Shown: piece by piece, positions 1 to 8,234 of the stretch | How positions within the stretch are numbered: position 1 is the first letter of the stretch | Layout: each line of letters opens with the position of its first letter | Assembly: GCA_947644645.1 (NCBI GenBank) | Contig: CANSAF010000026.1 | Coordinates: forward strand, 1-35,513 | Source: an uncultured Sporosarcina sp. | GTDB lineage: Bacteria; Bacillota; Bacilli; Bacillales_A; Planococcaceae | Reading direction: 5' to 3' | Length of the DNA: 35,513 nucleotides | Notes under the pieces: model-generated | Database searches by the model: none | What the model was told of the DNA's origin: nothing | Seen by the model: the letters and a program-made list of their open reading frames with translations, nothing else | Translations under genes and position numbers: made by a program

Positions 1-94
1 ATTGTCTGGTTGGTCTGAATGGAAAGTCGTTCTTGTTTTTTGGAGCGTTGCGTTAGTGGCAGTTCTCGTTCCAGTTTTGCTGGAGGTTATGTAA
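1..94 (+). CDS. mraY: MraY C-terminal end (partial)
   Basis: The last 30 codons of phospho-N-acetylmuramoyl-pentapeptide transferase, the membrane enzyme that makes lipid I. The gene enters from the left edge, with its reading frame starting at base 2. The visible tail reads LSGWSEWKVVLVFW and then a hydrophobic stretch, matching the conserved GWSE(W) region and last membrane helix of MraY. It ends one base before murD, the usual order in Bacillales dcw clusters. The call rests on this short tail plus context. Confidence 0.85.
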   Translation, partial: LSGWSEWKVVLVFWSVALVAVLVPVLLEVM

Positions 95-95
95 A

Positions 96-1448
96 ATGAA
101 AAATATAGACCAATTTAAAGGACAAAAGATTTTAGTATTAGGTCTTGCGAAAAGTGGTTATGCAGCGGCGGAACTTCTCCATTCATTTGGTGCCCAAGTC
201 ATCGTCAATGACGCATCGCCTTTAGAAAATAACGAAGAAGCGAAAGTTTTACTCGAGCAAGGACTTACGGTCATTTGCGGTGGGCATCCCAAAGATTTAT
301 TAGATGAATCATTTGATTTAATTGTTAAAAATCCGGGAATACCTTACTCAAATCCAATCTTACAACAAGCAGCGGACATGAATTTACCGATTTGGACGGA
401 AATTGAACTTGCTTATCGCATTAGCGAAGCACCAATTATTGGCATTACAGGTTCTAACGGCAAGACGACAACGACAACATTGCTTTATCATATGTTGAAT
501 ATCGGTGGCGAAAATCCATTAATTGCAGGGAATATCGGGACAGTGGCTTGTTCCGTTGCAAAAGAAGCAACAAAAGAGCAAAAAATTGTTTTAGAAGCTT
601 CTTCTTTCCAATTAATGGGCATTGACCAATTTAGACCTAAAATTGCGATTTTGACAAATCTATATGAAGCGCATCTTGATTATCATGGGGATCTCGAAAG
701 TTATCAAGACGCGAAAGCACAGATGATTAAAAATCAATTAGCAGATGATTATTTCATTTACAATGCAGATCAACCGCATGTAGTAGAAATTGCGGAGCAT
801 GCAGCCGCGGTGAAAGTCCCGTTTTCAGTTGAAGGAAAGAAAATGACAGGTATATCTGCTGATGATTTGCGAATATATTGGAACGGGGAACCTTTTATAG
901 ACCGTTCCGTTATTAAATTACCTGGGAAGCATAATTTAGAAAATATTTTATGTGCCATTGCCGCAGCGAATTTACTCGGCTGTAAAAAATCGGCAATTAT
1001 TGATGTGTTAAGTTCTTTTACAGGCGTTAAGCATCGCATGCAATTTGTAAAAGAGTTAAACGGACGAAAATATTATAATGATTCAAAAGCAACGAATACA
1101 TTGGCAACGAAAAGTGCGTTAACGGCGTTTGACGGTCCTGTTATCCTACTCGCAGGTGGTTTGGACCGTGGACATTCATTTGAAGAATTAAGGCCGTATA
1201 TGGACAATGTGAAAGCCGTCATTGCTCTTGGCGAAACGAAAGAACGTTTTGCAACGTTTGCGCGTTCATGCGGTGTGGAAGATGTAAAAATCGCATCATC
1301 GATGGAAGAAGCTGTCCAACTAGCGCAAGCCAATTCAGTAGAAAAAGATGTGATTTTACTATCTCCTGCAAGTGCGAGTTGGGATGAATACCCAAGTTTT
1401 GAAATTCGTGGCGATCGATTTATTACTGCAGTGCAAGCACTGGATTGA
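96..1448 (+). CDS. murD: UDP-N-acetylmuramoyl-L-alanine--D-glutamate ligase MurD
   Basis: Cytoplasmic Mur ligase that adds D-Glu to UDP-MurNAc-L-Ala using ATP. The protein has 450 residues, the normal length. An N-terminal Rossmann-like UMP-binding domain begins with GLAKSG at residues 16-21. The central ATPase domain has the P-loop ITGSNGKT at 117-124. The C-terminal domain carries the Mur ligase signatures KHRMQ and YYNDSKATN near 320-335. The start lies directly after the mraY stop, with the GGAGG ribosome site inside the mraY tail (82-86). It is followed by an 83-base gap before ftsW. Confidence 0.97.
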   Translation: MKNIDQFKGQKILVLGLAKSGYAAAELLHSFGAQVIVNDASPLENNEEAKVLLEQGLTVICGGHPKDLLDESFDLIVKNPGIPYSNPILQQAADMNLPIWTEIELAYRISEAPIIGITGSNGKTTTTTLLYHMLNIGGENPLIAGNIGTVACSVAKEATKEQKIVLEASSFQLMGIDQFRPKIAILTNLYEAHLDYHGDLESYQDAKAQMIKNQLADDYFIYNADQPHVVEIAEHAAAVKVPFSVEGKKMTGISADDLRIYWNGEPFIDRSVIKLPGKHNLENILCAIAAANLLGCKKSAIIDVLSSFTGVKHRMQFVKELNGRKYYNDSKATNTLATKSALTAFDGPVILLAGGLDRGHSFEELRPYMDNVKAVIALGETKERFATFARSCGVEDVKIASSMEEAVQLAQANSVEKDVILLSPASASWDEYPSFEIRGDRFITAVQALD

Positions 1449-1531
1449 GTGCAATAATCGATTTCGGAAGGATTTAAGCGAAGATGATATAAAGCGTCAT
1501 TGAAGAAGTTGGCGATCATAAATGCGGAAGG

Positions 1532-2626
1532 ATGCGTTCACTGGAAGATAAGCTGAAAATTGCGTTCGTTGTTTCGGCGCTCGCATTGTCGTTTATTGGC
1601 TTAGCATTTGTACATTCGGCGGGGTCTTATTGGGGGACAGTTCATTATGCAGATTCGTTTCCTTTTATTGTCAAACAAAGTTTATATATGTTGGTATCAG
1701 TCAGTATAGCGCTAATTATTATGAAAAGTTCGCTCGCATCGAATCCTAAAATGTGGACGATACTTTATGGGTTGGCAATTTTGTCGCTGATTGCCGTCAT
1801 GATTCCGGGACTGGGTGCAACGAGGAATGGTTCGCAAAGTTGGATAATACTAGGACCTCTCAGTTTGCAACCAGCGGAATTTGTGAAAGTCGCACTGATT
1901 GGTATGTTATCGAGTAGTTTAGTGAAAACTTCAACAGCTAAAAAAGTTTTCAGTTGGCGACATTTAGGGCTGATTTTATTGCCGGCTGGACTGATTATGT
2001 TGCAACCAGATCTAGGGTCGACGGTAATTTTAATTGTTTCGGCATTTGTCGTGTTGTTTATCGCTGGTTACTCTTTACGTTTTTTTACGTTCATTGGCGC
2101 TGCCGGTGTTTTATCGTTTATTGGATTAATTGCGGCAGCTCCTTATCGATTAGACCGGATTAAATCGTATATTGATCCTTGGAATGATCCGCTTGGAACA
2201 GGCTTTCAAAGTATCCAATCTTTATTTGCGATTGCGCCCGGCGGACTTTTCGGTCATGGATATGGCAATAGTCGGCAAAAGTATTTGTATTTACCTGAAC
2301 CGCAAAATGATTTTATTTTTTCGATTGTAGCAGAAGAATTAGGATTTATCGGTGCTGCATTCATTGTATTGCTATTTACAGTTTTTTTAGTTGCTTCATT
2401 TGGCATTGCAGTTCGGACGAAAGACCGTTTTTCAATGCTTGTCGTTTCTGGGATGAGCGCAATGATTTTTTTTCAAACATTTTTAAATATCGGTGTTGTG
2501 TCAGGGTTACTGCCTGTAACAGGAGTCACTTTACCATTTATTAGTTATGGCGGTTCTTCGCTATTAACGACATGGATGGCAGTAGGGGTTATTCTACATT
2601 TTATGACGCGAACGAATCATGTTTAG
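1532..2626 (+). CDS. spoVE: SEDS-family peptidoglycan polymerase, FtsW/SpoVE type
   Basis: Polytopic membrane glycosyltransferase that polymerises lipid II. At 364 residues it has the size of B. subtilis SpoVE (366). About ten membrane helices are visible. SEDS signatures are present: GLGATRNGSQSWI near 90-102, LQPAEFVK, LQPDLGS, the DPLGTGFQSIQSL loop, GNSRQKYLYLPEPQNDFIFS, and the terminal PVTGVTLPFISYGGSS. Context (after murD, before divIB) fits SpoVE, but the role could equally be FtsW in vegetative division. The start is awkward: GGAAGG at 1526-1531 abuts this ATG with no spacer. The frame is closed upstream by a stop at 1490-1492. CTG at 1541 would have ideal spacing. Confidence 0.93.
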   Translation: MRSLEDKLKIAFVVSALALSFIGLAFVHSAGSYWGTVHYADSFPFIVKQSLYMLVSVSIALIIMKSSLASNPKMWTILYGLAILSLIAVMIPGLGATRNGSQSWIILGPLSLQPAEFVKVALIGMLSSSLVKTSTAKKVFSWRHLGLILLPAGLIMLQPDLGSTVILIVSAFVVLFIAGYSLRFFTFIGAAGVLSFIGLIAAAPYRLDRIKSYIDPWNDPLGTGFQSIQSLFAIAPGGLFGHGYGNSRQKYLYLPEPQNDFIFSIVAEELGFIGAAFIVLLFTVFLVASFGIAVRTKDRFSMLVVSGMSAMIFFQTFLNIGVVSGLLPVTGVTLPFISYGGSSLLTTWMAVGVILHFMTRTNHV

Positions 2627-2638
2627 AGAGGGGGAGCG

Positions 2639-3445
2639 ATGATGAAAAAAGTAATTGATATTGAAGAACGTATTCCATCAATGCGTGAAAGAAGACGAAG
2701 ACGCGCAAACCGAAAATTTATTTTCATTGTATCGATCTTTCTAGTCGCTCTTCTGTCGATTCTTTATTTCCAATCATCTTTTAGTCGGATTGGGAAGATT
2801 CAATTGATTGGTGCAAGTATCCATGAGCCATCTGTCTATCTTGAAAAAAGTAGTATTCAAGAAGGAGAAGGATTATGGAGTTTTACGAAGAAGAAGGTTA
2901 AAGAGCGTTTGGCTGAAGTTGAAGGTGTACAAGAAGTCGAAGTGACGCGGAAGTGGTTTAGAGATGTGAAAATCCATATTACAGAATGGCGTCCCACTGC
3001 TTATATTGAAAAGGATGGACGTTATGATTTATTGCTCGAAAATGGGGAAGTGTTAAAACAAGCAAAAGTATCCCCTGAAAGCGATGCCCCTATTTTAAAT
3101 GGTTTTGAAGACGAAGAGATTCAAGTGAAATTGACGGCACAGTTGGAAAACATGGAAAATAATGTGTACCAGTTAATTTCTGAAATTTTATATACGGGGA
3201 CAAAGATAGAACCAAACCATATAACTGTTTTTATGGACGATGGCTATGAAGTCAAGGTGTTGATTCCGACTTTTGCAGAGAAGATGGTTTATTATCCACA
3301 AATTATTGCGCAACTTGGTGGGGATGAAAAAGGTGTCATCGATATGGAAGTCGGGACATATTTTACGCCTTATAGCCAAATATATGGATTAGAAGAAGCA
3401 TTTGCAGAAGAAATGGAAGAAGAGGAGGACGAAGAAAATGAATAA
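2639..3445 (+). CDS. divIB: Cell division protein DivIB/FtsQ
   Basis: Bitopic divisome protein thought to stabilise FtsL/DivIC and recruit septal synthesis. The 268-residue product has a basic cytoplasmic N-terminus rich in Arg (RERRRRRANRK), one membrane helix at roughly residues 26-45, then a POTRA domain (IGKIQLIGASIHEPSVYLEK onward), the beta domain, and a very acidic tail (EEAFAEEMEEEEDEENE). The start is either 2639 or the adjacent ATG at 2642 behind GAGAGGGGG. In B. subtilis murG and murB lie between spoVE and divIB; here divIB follows directly, 12 bases after the stop. The purine-rich codons of the acidic tail also supply the ribosome site of the next gene. Confidence 0.9.
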   Translation: MMKKVIDIEERIPSMRERRRRRANRKFIFIVSIFLVALLSILYFQSSFSRIGKIQLIGASIHEPSVYLEKSSIQEGEGLWSFTKKKVKERLAEVEGVQEVEVTRKWFRDVKIHITEWRPTAYIEKDGRYDLLLENGEVLKQAKVSPESDAPILNGFEDEEIQVKLTAQLENMENNVYQLISEILYTGTKIEPNHITVFMDDGYEVKVLIPTFAEKMVYYPQIIAQLGGDEKGVIDMEVGTYFTPYSQIYGLEEAFAEEMEEEEDEENE

Positions 3446-4154
3446 ATTTTTTGCCACAAGAAAAAGACCAATTTTATTTTCTGTCGTTTTCCTGATTATT
3501 GGTTTTATCCTTGCTTTTTCTTATCGCACTTTAGGAAAAGAAGCGAAGCAAGAACAAATTTCTTCCGCTGCTCTCGTCGCAGAAGAAGCTTACCGGGAAG
3601 ATTTAATTGAGCAACAAGAACGAAATCGAGAACTTTCCGATGAAATCGGCATCAAGCAGGAGGAGATTCAAGCGTATGAACGTTCCTTTTTAACGCAAGA
3701 GGAAGATCACGCTCATTTAGTTGAGGAAGCGAAAGATCTTCGCCTGCTGCTTGGTGTAGTTCCAGCAAAAGGACAAGGAATACGGGTTACATTGATGGAT
3801 GCCGATTATGATCCAATCGTGCAAAATCCAAATGATTATATTGTGCACGAAAGCCATATTTTTAAAGTGATGAATGAACTGAAAATTGCCGGAGCACAAG
3901 GGATTTCAATTAATGGTCAAAGAATTAAAGAAAATTCTTATATTAAATGTACAGGCCCAGTGATTATGATAGACGGAAAAACATTTCCGGCTCCTTTCGT
4001 TATAGAAGCAGTGGGCGAGATGGATATTTTACATGAGTCACTCCACTTAAAAGGTGGCGTGATTGATCGGCTTTTACTTGATAATATCGTTGTCACAACA
4101 GAACAAATTAAAAATCTTCATTTATCCGCAGTAGGTGAAGAGGCGAGTATGTGA
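3438..4154 (+). CDS. ylxW: DUF881 membrane protein YlxW
   Basis: A 238-residue protein of the DUF881 family. It has a short basic N-terminus, one membrane helix (about residues 11-28, PILFSVVFLIIGFILAF), a coiled-coil segment (about 45-90, rich in Glu/Gln/Arg) and a C-terminal extracytoplasmic domain with VTLMDAD, ISINGQRI and the KGGVIDRLLLDNI motif. The function is not established; the family is found in the division cluster of Bacillales. ATG 3438 is chosen because AGAGGAGG lies about ten bases upstream; an in-frame ATG at 3402 has no ribosome site. It overlaps the divIB stop by 8 bases. Confidence 0.85.
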   Translation: MNKFFATRKRPILFSVVFLIIGFILAFSYRTLGKEAKQEQISSAALVAEEAYREDLIEQQERNRELSDEIGIKQEEIQAYERSFLTQEEDHAHLVEEAKDLRLLLGVVPAKGQGIRVTLMDADYDPIVQNPNDYIVHESHIFKVMNELKIAGAQGISINGQRIKENSYIKCTGPVIMIDGKTFPAPFVIEAVGEMDILHESLHLKGGVIDRLLLDNIVVTTEQIKNLHLSAVGEEASM

Positions 4155-4168
4155 AAGGAGTGAGCAAA

Positions 4169-4882
4169 ATGCGGAGACAACTAAAGTTTACGGCCGTTTT
4201 GCTCATTATTGGCTTTTTAGTCGCCGTACAATATAACACGATTCAAAAACCAGAAGAGCGGGACACACGGGATATGTGGGCTATTCGAAATGATTTATCC
4301 AGTGAAAAAAAACTTCATTCTGAGCTCTTATCTGAAATTCGCAGTTTGGATGAAACGATTCGCACCTATGAATCACTGAGTGCGGAAAATACAGGAAGCG
4401 CATTAAAAGAAACGGTTGATAAATTGCATGATGAAATGGGCATGACGGATAAAATAGGTCCGGGCATCATTATTGAAGTAGAACCATCTCCAGAAAGTAT
4501 AGCCCTTGGTGCTGATATTGAACAAATTACACCAGATTTACTGACAAGATTTGTGAATGAATTAAACCGAGTAAAATGGAGTGCGTTGGAAATTGACGGA
4601 AAACGTTATACGACTTTAAGTTCGATTCGTGATATTAACGGCTTTACAACGGTGAATGGTTTGAATGTTTCATCGCCACCATTTACCATTAAAGTGGTTA
4701 CGGATACGATTGAAGATGGTGAAAAAGTGTATAATACATTGCATGCTTCAACGATTCATGATGATTTTTACTTGGATAATTTAATCTTAAAAATTAGTGA
4801 GCCAAAAGAACAAATAGAAGTTAAAGGCTGGAAAGAAGAAATTCATAACTTACAATTAAAAGAACTACGGAAGGGAGAATAA
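4169..4882 (+). CDS. ylxX: DUF881 membrane protein YlxX
   Basis: A second DUF881 protein, 237 residues, paralogous to the preceding one. It shows a basic start (MRRQLKF), a membrane helix at about residues 6-22 (FTAVLLIIGFLVAVQYN), a coiled coil to about residue 80, and the extracytoplasmic DUF881 domain (GPGIIIEVEPSP, RFVNELNRVKWSALEIDGKR, DDFYLDNLILKI). ATG 4169 is preferred over GTG 4151 because AAAGGAG at 4154-4160 sits 8 bases upstream. Function is unknown; the conserved pair beside sbp and ftsA suggests an envelope or division role, which is inference. Confidence 0.82.
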   Translation: MRRQLKFTAVLLIIGFLVAVQYNTIQKPEERDTRDMWAIRNDLSSEKKLHSELLSEIRSLDETIRTYESLSAENTGSALKETVDKLHDEMGMTDKIGPGIIIEVEPSPESIALGADIEQITPDLLTRFVNELNRVKWSALEIDGKRYTTLSSIRDINGFTTVNGLNVSSPPFTIKVVTDTIEDGEKVYNTLHASTIHDDFYLDNLILKISEPKEQIEVKGWKEEIHNLQLKELRKGE

Positions 4883-4884
4883 CG

Positions 4885-5265
4885 ATGTGGCTACCTTTGC
4901 TGGGACTCATATTAGGTGTGGCATTTGGTCTTTTATCAGATATTCAAATTCCACAAGTATATAGTAACTATTTATCCATCGCAATTTTAGCCGCACTCGA
5001 TTCATTATTCGGTGGTGTGCGTGCAAGTTTGCAGCAAGTGTACGATGATAAAATTTTTATTACCGGTTTTTTCTTTAATATCGTACTTGCAATTGGCTTA
5101 GCTTTTTTAGGCGTTCATTTAGGGCTCGACTTATATCTTGCTGCAATTTTCGCATTTGGGGTTCGGTTGTTTCAAAACATCGCCATCATTCGTAGAATTT
5201 TATTGGCAAATTGGACGGAAAAAAGCAAAAATCCGGAGGCGAATAGTGGAAATGAAAGGAAATGA
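4885..5265 (+). CDS. sbp: Small basic protein Sbp (DUF1290)
   Basis: A 126-residue integral membrane protein of the DUF1290 family, called sbp in B. subtilis. Four hydrophobic segments can be seen: WLPLLGLILGVAFGLL, YLSIAILAALDSLFGG, FFNIVLAIGLAFLGVHL and YLAAIFAFGVRLFQN. The conserved AALDSLFGGVRA motif is present. It starts two bases after the ylxX stop behind AAGGGAG, so the two are almost certainly cotranscribed. Biochemical role is unknown. Confidence 0.85.
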   Translation: MWLPLLGLILGVAFGLLSDIQIPQVYSNYLSIAILAALDSLFGGVRASLQQVYDDKIFITGFFFNIVLAIGLAFLGVHLGLDLYLAAIFAFGVRLFQNIAIIRRILLANWTEKSKNPEANSGNERK

Positions 5266-5298
5266 TAAGTGGTGTCGGAAATATTTAGACAATATGGT

Positions 5299-5304
5299 TA
5301 TAAT
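5299..5304 (+). promoter_or_regulatory. Candidate -10 element upstream of ftsA
   Basis: A perfect TATAAT lies in the 83-base sbp-ftsA gap. No good -35 is found at 16-18 bases upstream, so this is only suggestive of the extra ftsA promoter known from B. subtilis. Confidence 0.35.
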
Positions 5305-5348
5305 ACAATAGAATGGAAGATAAGAGTTGAATGGGGAGGTGTCAGTCA

Positions 5349-6632
5349 TTGAGCCAATCAGAATTATATGTTTCAGTAGATATTGGATCATCGTCAATTA
5401 AAGTATTAATTGGAGAAGTAGATGGAGAGAGTCTTCATGTGATCGGTGTAGGAAATGTGCAATCTACAGGGATTCGTAAAGGGACAATTATTGATATTGA
5501 TGCAACTGTTGCGTCAATTCAAAAAGCGGTTGAACAAGCTGAAAGAATGACTGGTATGGAAATCAACGAAGTTGTTCTTGGAATTCCAGCCAATGGAATT
5601 TTATTGCAAGACGTTAAAGGAGTTGTGGCGGTAAACTCTGAAAACCGTGAAATTACGGATGAAGATTTAGACCGCGTGATGGAATCTGCACTAGTTACGT
5701 CAATTCCTCCAGAGCGAGAATTCGTTAATCTCGTCCCAAAACAATTTATCGTAGATGATTATGATGAAATTACCGATCCGCGTGGTATGATAGGAGTTCG
5801 GTTGGAAATGGATGGGATCTTAGTGACGACATCCAAAACAATTGTTCATAATATATTGCGTTGTGTAGAACGTGCAGGTTTAACGATTCGTGAAATCTAT
5901 TTACAACCGTTAGCTGCGGGAACTTTTGCGCTAACAGATGATGAGAAAAATCATGGGACAGCTTATATTGATATTGGAGGCGGTTCTACAACAATTTCAT
6001 TATTTGGTGATAACCGTTTAATTGCAACAAGTGTCCTCCCAATTGGTGGCGATCATGTGACGAAAGATTTGTCAATTGTACTGAAAACACCTACCGAGCA
6101 AGCGAGGAAAATTAAACATAGATTTGGACATGCTTTCTATGATGATGCTTCAGATGATGATTTCTTTGAAGTCCCGATTATTGGCGCTGACACGAAAGAG
6201 CAGTATAGCCAAAGATACATATCGGAAATTATCGGCGTTCGTTTGGAAGAACTCTTTGATTTAGTGTTGGAAGAATTTTATAAAATGGGTATTCGTGATT
6301 TACCAGGTGGGGTCGTATTAACGGGTGGTATTACAAAGATTGAGGGAATGCTTCCGCTTGCAAGACATGTATTGCAAACGCGTGTCCGTATCCATGTTCC
6401 AGAATATATCGGAGTAAGAGAGCCGATGTATACAACAGCAGTTGGACTGATTCAATATGCATATGAACAAGACGCATTTTTTGGTGTGACATCTGAAGAA
6501 TCAGCTGTGCAAGTGAACCATGAACCATCTATGAATCCTCAAAAAGTTTCAAAGCAACATAATCAAGAACGAGAAGATAAACCGAGTATAATGTCTAAGG
6601 CAAAGAAATTATTTAATAATTTCTTTGAGTGA
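5349..6632 (+). CDS. ftsA: Cell division protein FtsA
   Basis: Actin-like ATPase that tethers FtsZ to the membrane. The phosphate 1 loop (YVSVDIGSSSIKVLIGEV) starts at about residue 6. The 1C domain and the phosphate 2 loop (AYIDIGGGSTTISLF) follow, then the adenosine motif LTGGITKIEGM near 325. The C-terminus ends in the amphipathic membrane-targeting helix MSKAKKLFNNFFE. I place the start at TTG 5349 because GGAGG at 5335-5339 lies nine bases upstream; the in-frame ATG at 5331 precedes this ribosome site and would add six unusual residues. That gives 427 residues, typical for Firmicutes. ftsZ follows after 50 bases. Confidence 0.95.
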   Translation: MSQSELYVSVDIGSSSIKVLIGEVDGESLHVIGVGNVQSTGIRKGTIIDIDATVASIQKAVEQAERMTGMEINEVVLGIPANGILLQDVKGVVAVNSENREITDEDLDRVMESALVTSIPPEREFVNLVPKQFIVDDYDEITDPRGMIGVRLEMDGILVTTSKTIVHNILRCVERAGLTIREIYLQPLAAGTFALTDDEKNHGTAYIDIGGGSTTISLFGDNRLIATSVLPIGGDHVTKDLSIVLKTPTEQARKIKHRFGHAFYDDASDDDFFEVPIIGADTKEQYSQRYISEIIGVRLEELFDLVLEEFYKMGIRDLPGGVVLTGGITKIEGMLPLARHVLQTRVRIHVPEYIGVREPMYTTAVGLIQYAYEQDAFFGVTSEESAVQVNHEPSMNPQKVSKQHNQEREDKPSIMSKAKKLFNNFFE

Positions 6633-6682
6633 AGAAATAGATAAAGAAAAACGAAGGTTAACCATATTTAGGAGGAGAGAAG

Positions 6683-7852
6683 ATGCTGGATTTTGATACG
6701 AACGTTGACGAGCTAGCTGTCATTAAAGTAATTGGAGTTGGCGGTGGAGGAAATAACGCTGTAAATCGAATGATTGAACATGGTGTAGAAGGTGTTGAGT
6801 TTATCGCAGTCAATACAGATGCTCAAGCACTGAATTTATCACAAGCTGAAGTGAAGTTACAATTAGGAACGAAATTAACACGCGGACTCGGCGCAGGTGC
6901 AAACCCAGAAGTAGGGAAAAAAGCTGCTGAGGAAAGTCGTGAGCAAATAGAAGAAGCATTACGCGGAGCAGATATGGTCTTCGTAACGGCTGGAATGGGC
7001 GGTGGAACTGGAACAGGTGCCGCACCAGTCATTGCACAAATCGCGAAAGATTTAGGCGCACTAACAGTAGGTGTTGTCACACGTCCGTTTACATTTGAAG
7101 GACGTAAACGTCAAACACAAGCAATTGGCGGGATTACAACGATGAAAGATTCGGTTGACACTTTAATTGTCATTCCGAATGACAAATTACTTGAAATCGT
7201 TGATAAAAATACACCGATGCTTGAAGCATTCCGTGAAGCAGACAATGTACTACGCCAAGGGGTTCAAGGTATTTCTGATTTAATCGCAGTGCCTGGACTG
7301 ATTAACTTAGACTTTGCGGACGTTAAAACAATTATGTCCAATAAAGGTTCTGCTTTAATGGGAATTGGGATTTCAACGGGTGAAAACCGTGCAGCAGAAG
7401 CCGCGAAAAAGGCTATTTCAAGTCCATTACTTGAAACGTCAATTGACGGCGCAAAAGGTGTCTTGATGAACATTACAGGCGGTTCTAATTTAAGTTTATT
7501 TGAAGTACAAGAAGCTGCAGATATCGTTGCTTCTGCTTCAGATGAAGATGTTAATATGATTTTCGGATCTGTCATTAATGATAATTTGAAAGATGAAATT
7601 ATCGTGACAGTGATTGCAACAGGATTTACGGAAGAACAATTAGTTGCTGGCAGACCGACAAGAGGTGCAGGTTTCGGTGGCACAATGCAAGGTGGTCGTC
7701 CATCGGCACCGGTGCGTGAAGAACGTCCACGTGAAATTGAAGAACCAGAACAATTTAAACAACCTGAACCAGAACAAACGCAACAACAAACAAGTTCAGC
7801 AGATGACGGCTTAGATATTCCAACATTTTTACGCAACCGTCGTCGCAGATAA
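6683..7852 (+). CDS. ftsZ: Cell division protein FtsZ
   Basis: Tubulin-like GTPase forming the Z ring. The 389-residue protein carries the [11 protein letters not shown] nucleotide loop near residues 20-30, the tubulin signature GGGTGTGAA at 106-114, and the T7 synergy loop [11 protein letters not shown] near 207-217. A variable Gln/Glu/Pro-rich linker (about 318-375) leads to the conserved C-terminal peptide [12 protein letters not shown] that binds FtsA, SepF and other partners. AGGAGGAGAG sits just upstream of the ATG. A strong terminator ends the cluster 10 bases after the stop. Confidence 0.98.
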   Translation: MLDFDTNVDELAVIKVIGVGGGGNNAVNRMIEHGVEGVEFIAVNTDAQALNLSQAEVKLQLGTKLTRGLGAGANPEVGKKAAEESREQIEEALRGADMVFVTAGMGGGTGTGAAPVIAQIAKDLGALTVGVVTRPFTFEGRKRQTQAIGGITTMKDSVDTLIVIPNDKLLEIVDKNTPMLEAFREADNVLRQGVQGISDLIAVPGLINLDFADVKTIMSNKGSALMGIGISTGENRAAEAAKKAISSPLLETSIDGAKGVLMNITGGSNLSLFEVQEAADIVASASDEDVNMIFGSVINDNLKDEIIVTVIATGFTEEQLVAGRPTRGAGFGGTMQGGRPSAPVREERPREIEEPEQFKQPEPEQTQQQTSSADDGLDIPTFLRNRRRR

Positions 7853-7860
7853 TATGAGAT

Positions 7861-7897
7861 TCCCCGAACGAGCGTTTAAGTTCGGGGGATTTTTTTA
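7861..7897 (+). terminator. Intrinsic terminator of the ftsAZ operon
   Basis: CCCCGAAC (7862-7869) pairs with GTTCGGGG (7880-7887) around a 10-base loop and is followed by a run of seven T, a classical rho-independent terminator. Confidence 0.9.
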
Positions 7898-7937
7898 TTT
7901 AAGGTGAATTGAGCTTGTGATATACCTTGAATTCAAG

Positions 7938-8030
7938 GCACTGAAAAAGAATAGCGAGGCACTGAAAAACTCCCGGAAAGCACTGAAAACTTAGCGTCAA
8001 GCACTGAAAAATCATTATCAAGCAATGAAA
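7938..8030. repeat. Five-unit array, exact 21-base period, core GCACTGAAAA
   Basis: The core GCACTGAAAA occurs at 7938, 7959, 7980 and 8001, with a variant GCAATGAAA at 8022. All steps are exactly 21 bases and the 11 bases between cores vary. It lies 41 bases past the ftsZ terminator. Read as codons the core gives Ala-Leu-Lys every seven residues, but an in-frame TAG in the third unit argues against a protein. The rest of the 7853-8148 gap shows no gene. Confidence 0.85.
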
Positions 8031-8148
8031 GTCGAAAAAAAATCCTGATTCTCAATCTCAATTCCCCACAAAATCCTTCATATCAGCCGATTCTCCATCG
8101 AACTTGACATAAATGCGCTGTGAAGAACATACCTTAAATTAATAAAAA

Positions 8149-8214
8149 TTGTCGAAAGTTTTTAAGAAGCGACTACGCTAGTTGACAAAATATTCATCCA
8201 TCTCGTGCTATCTT
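8149..8214 (+). promoter_or_regulatory. Spo0A-controlled spoIIG promoter
   Basis: TTGTCGAA at 8149-8156 is a perfect Spo0A box. A consensus -35 TTGACA (8182-8187) is embedded in TTGACAAA, which itself matches the box at 6 of 8 positions, 33 bases from the first. The best -10 is TATCTT (8209-8214), giving a 21-base spacer. The B. subtilis spoIIG promoter is known for a 22-base spacer bridged by Spo0A~P with sigma A, so the long gap supports rather than weakens the call. A further partial box AAGTCGAA is at 8029-8036. The predicted start would leave only about 15 bases of leader before spoIIGA. Confidence 0.75.
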
Positions 8215-8234
8215 TGGATAAAGGAGGGCGTGAT

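Noticed and set aside
7264-7836. 190-residue minus-strand frame opposite ftsZ
   Set aside because: Antisense shadow of ftsZ codon use; Ser/Pro-rich composition and no domain.
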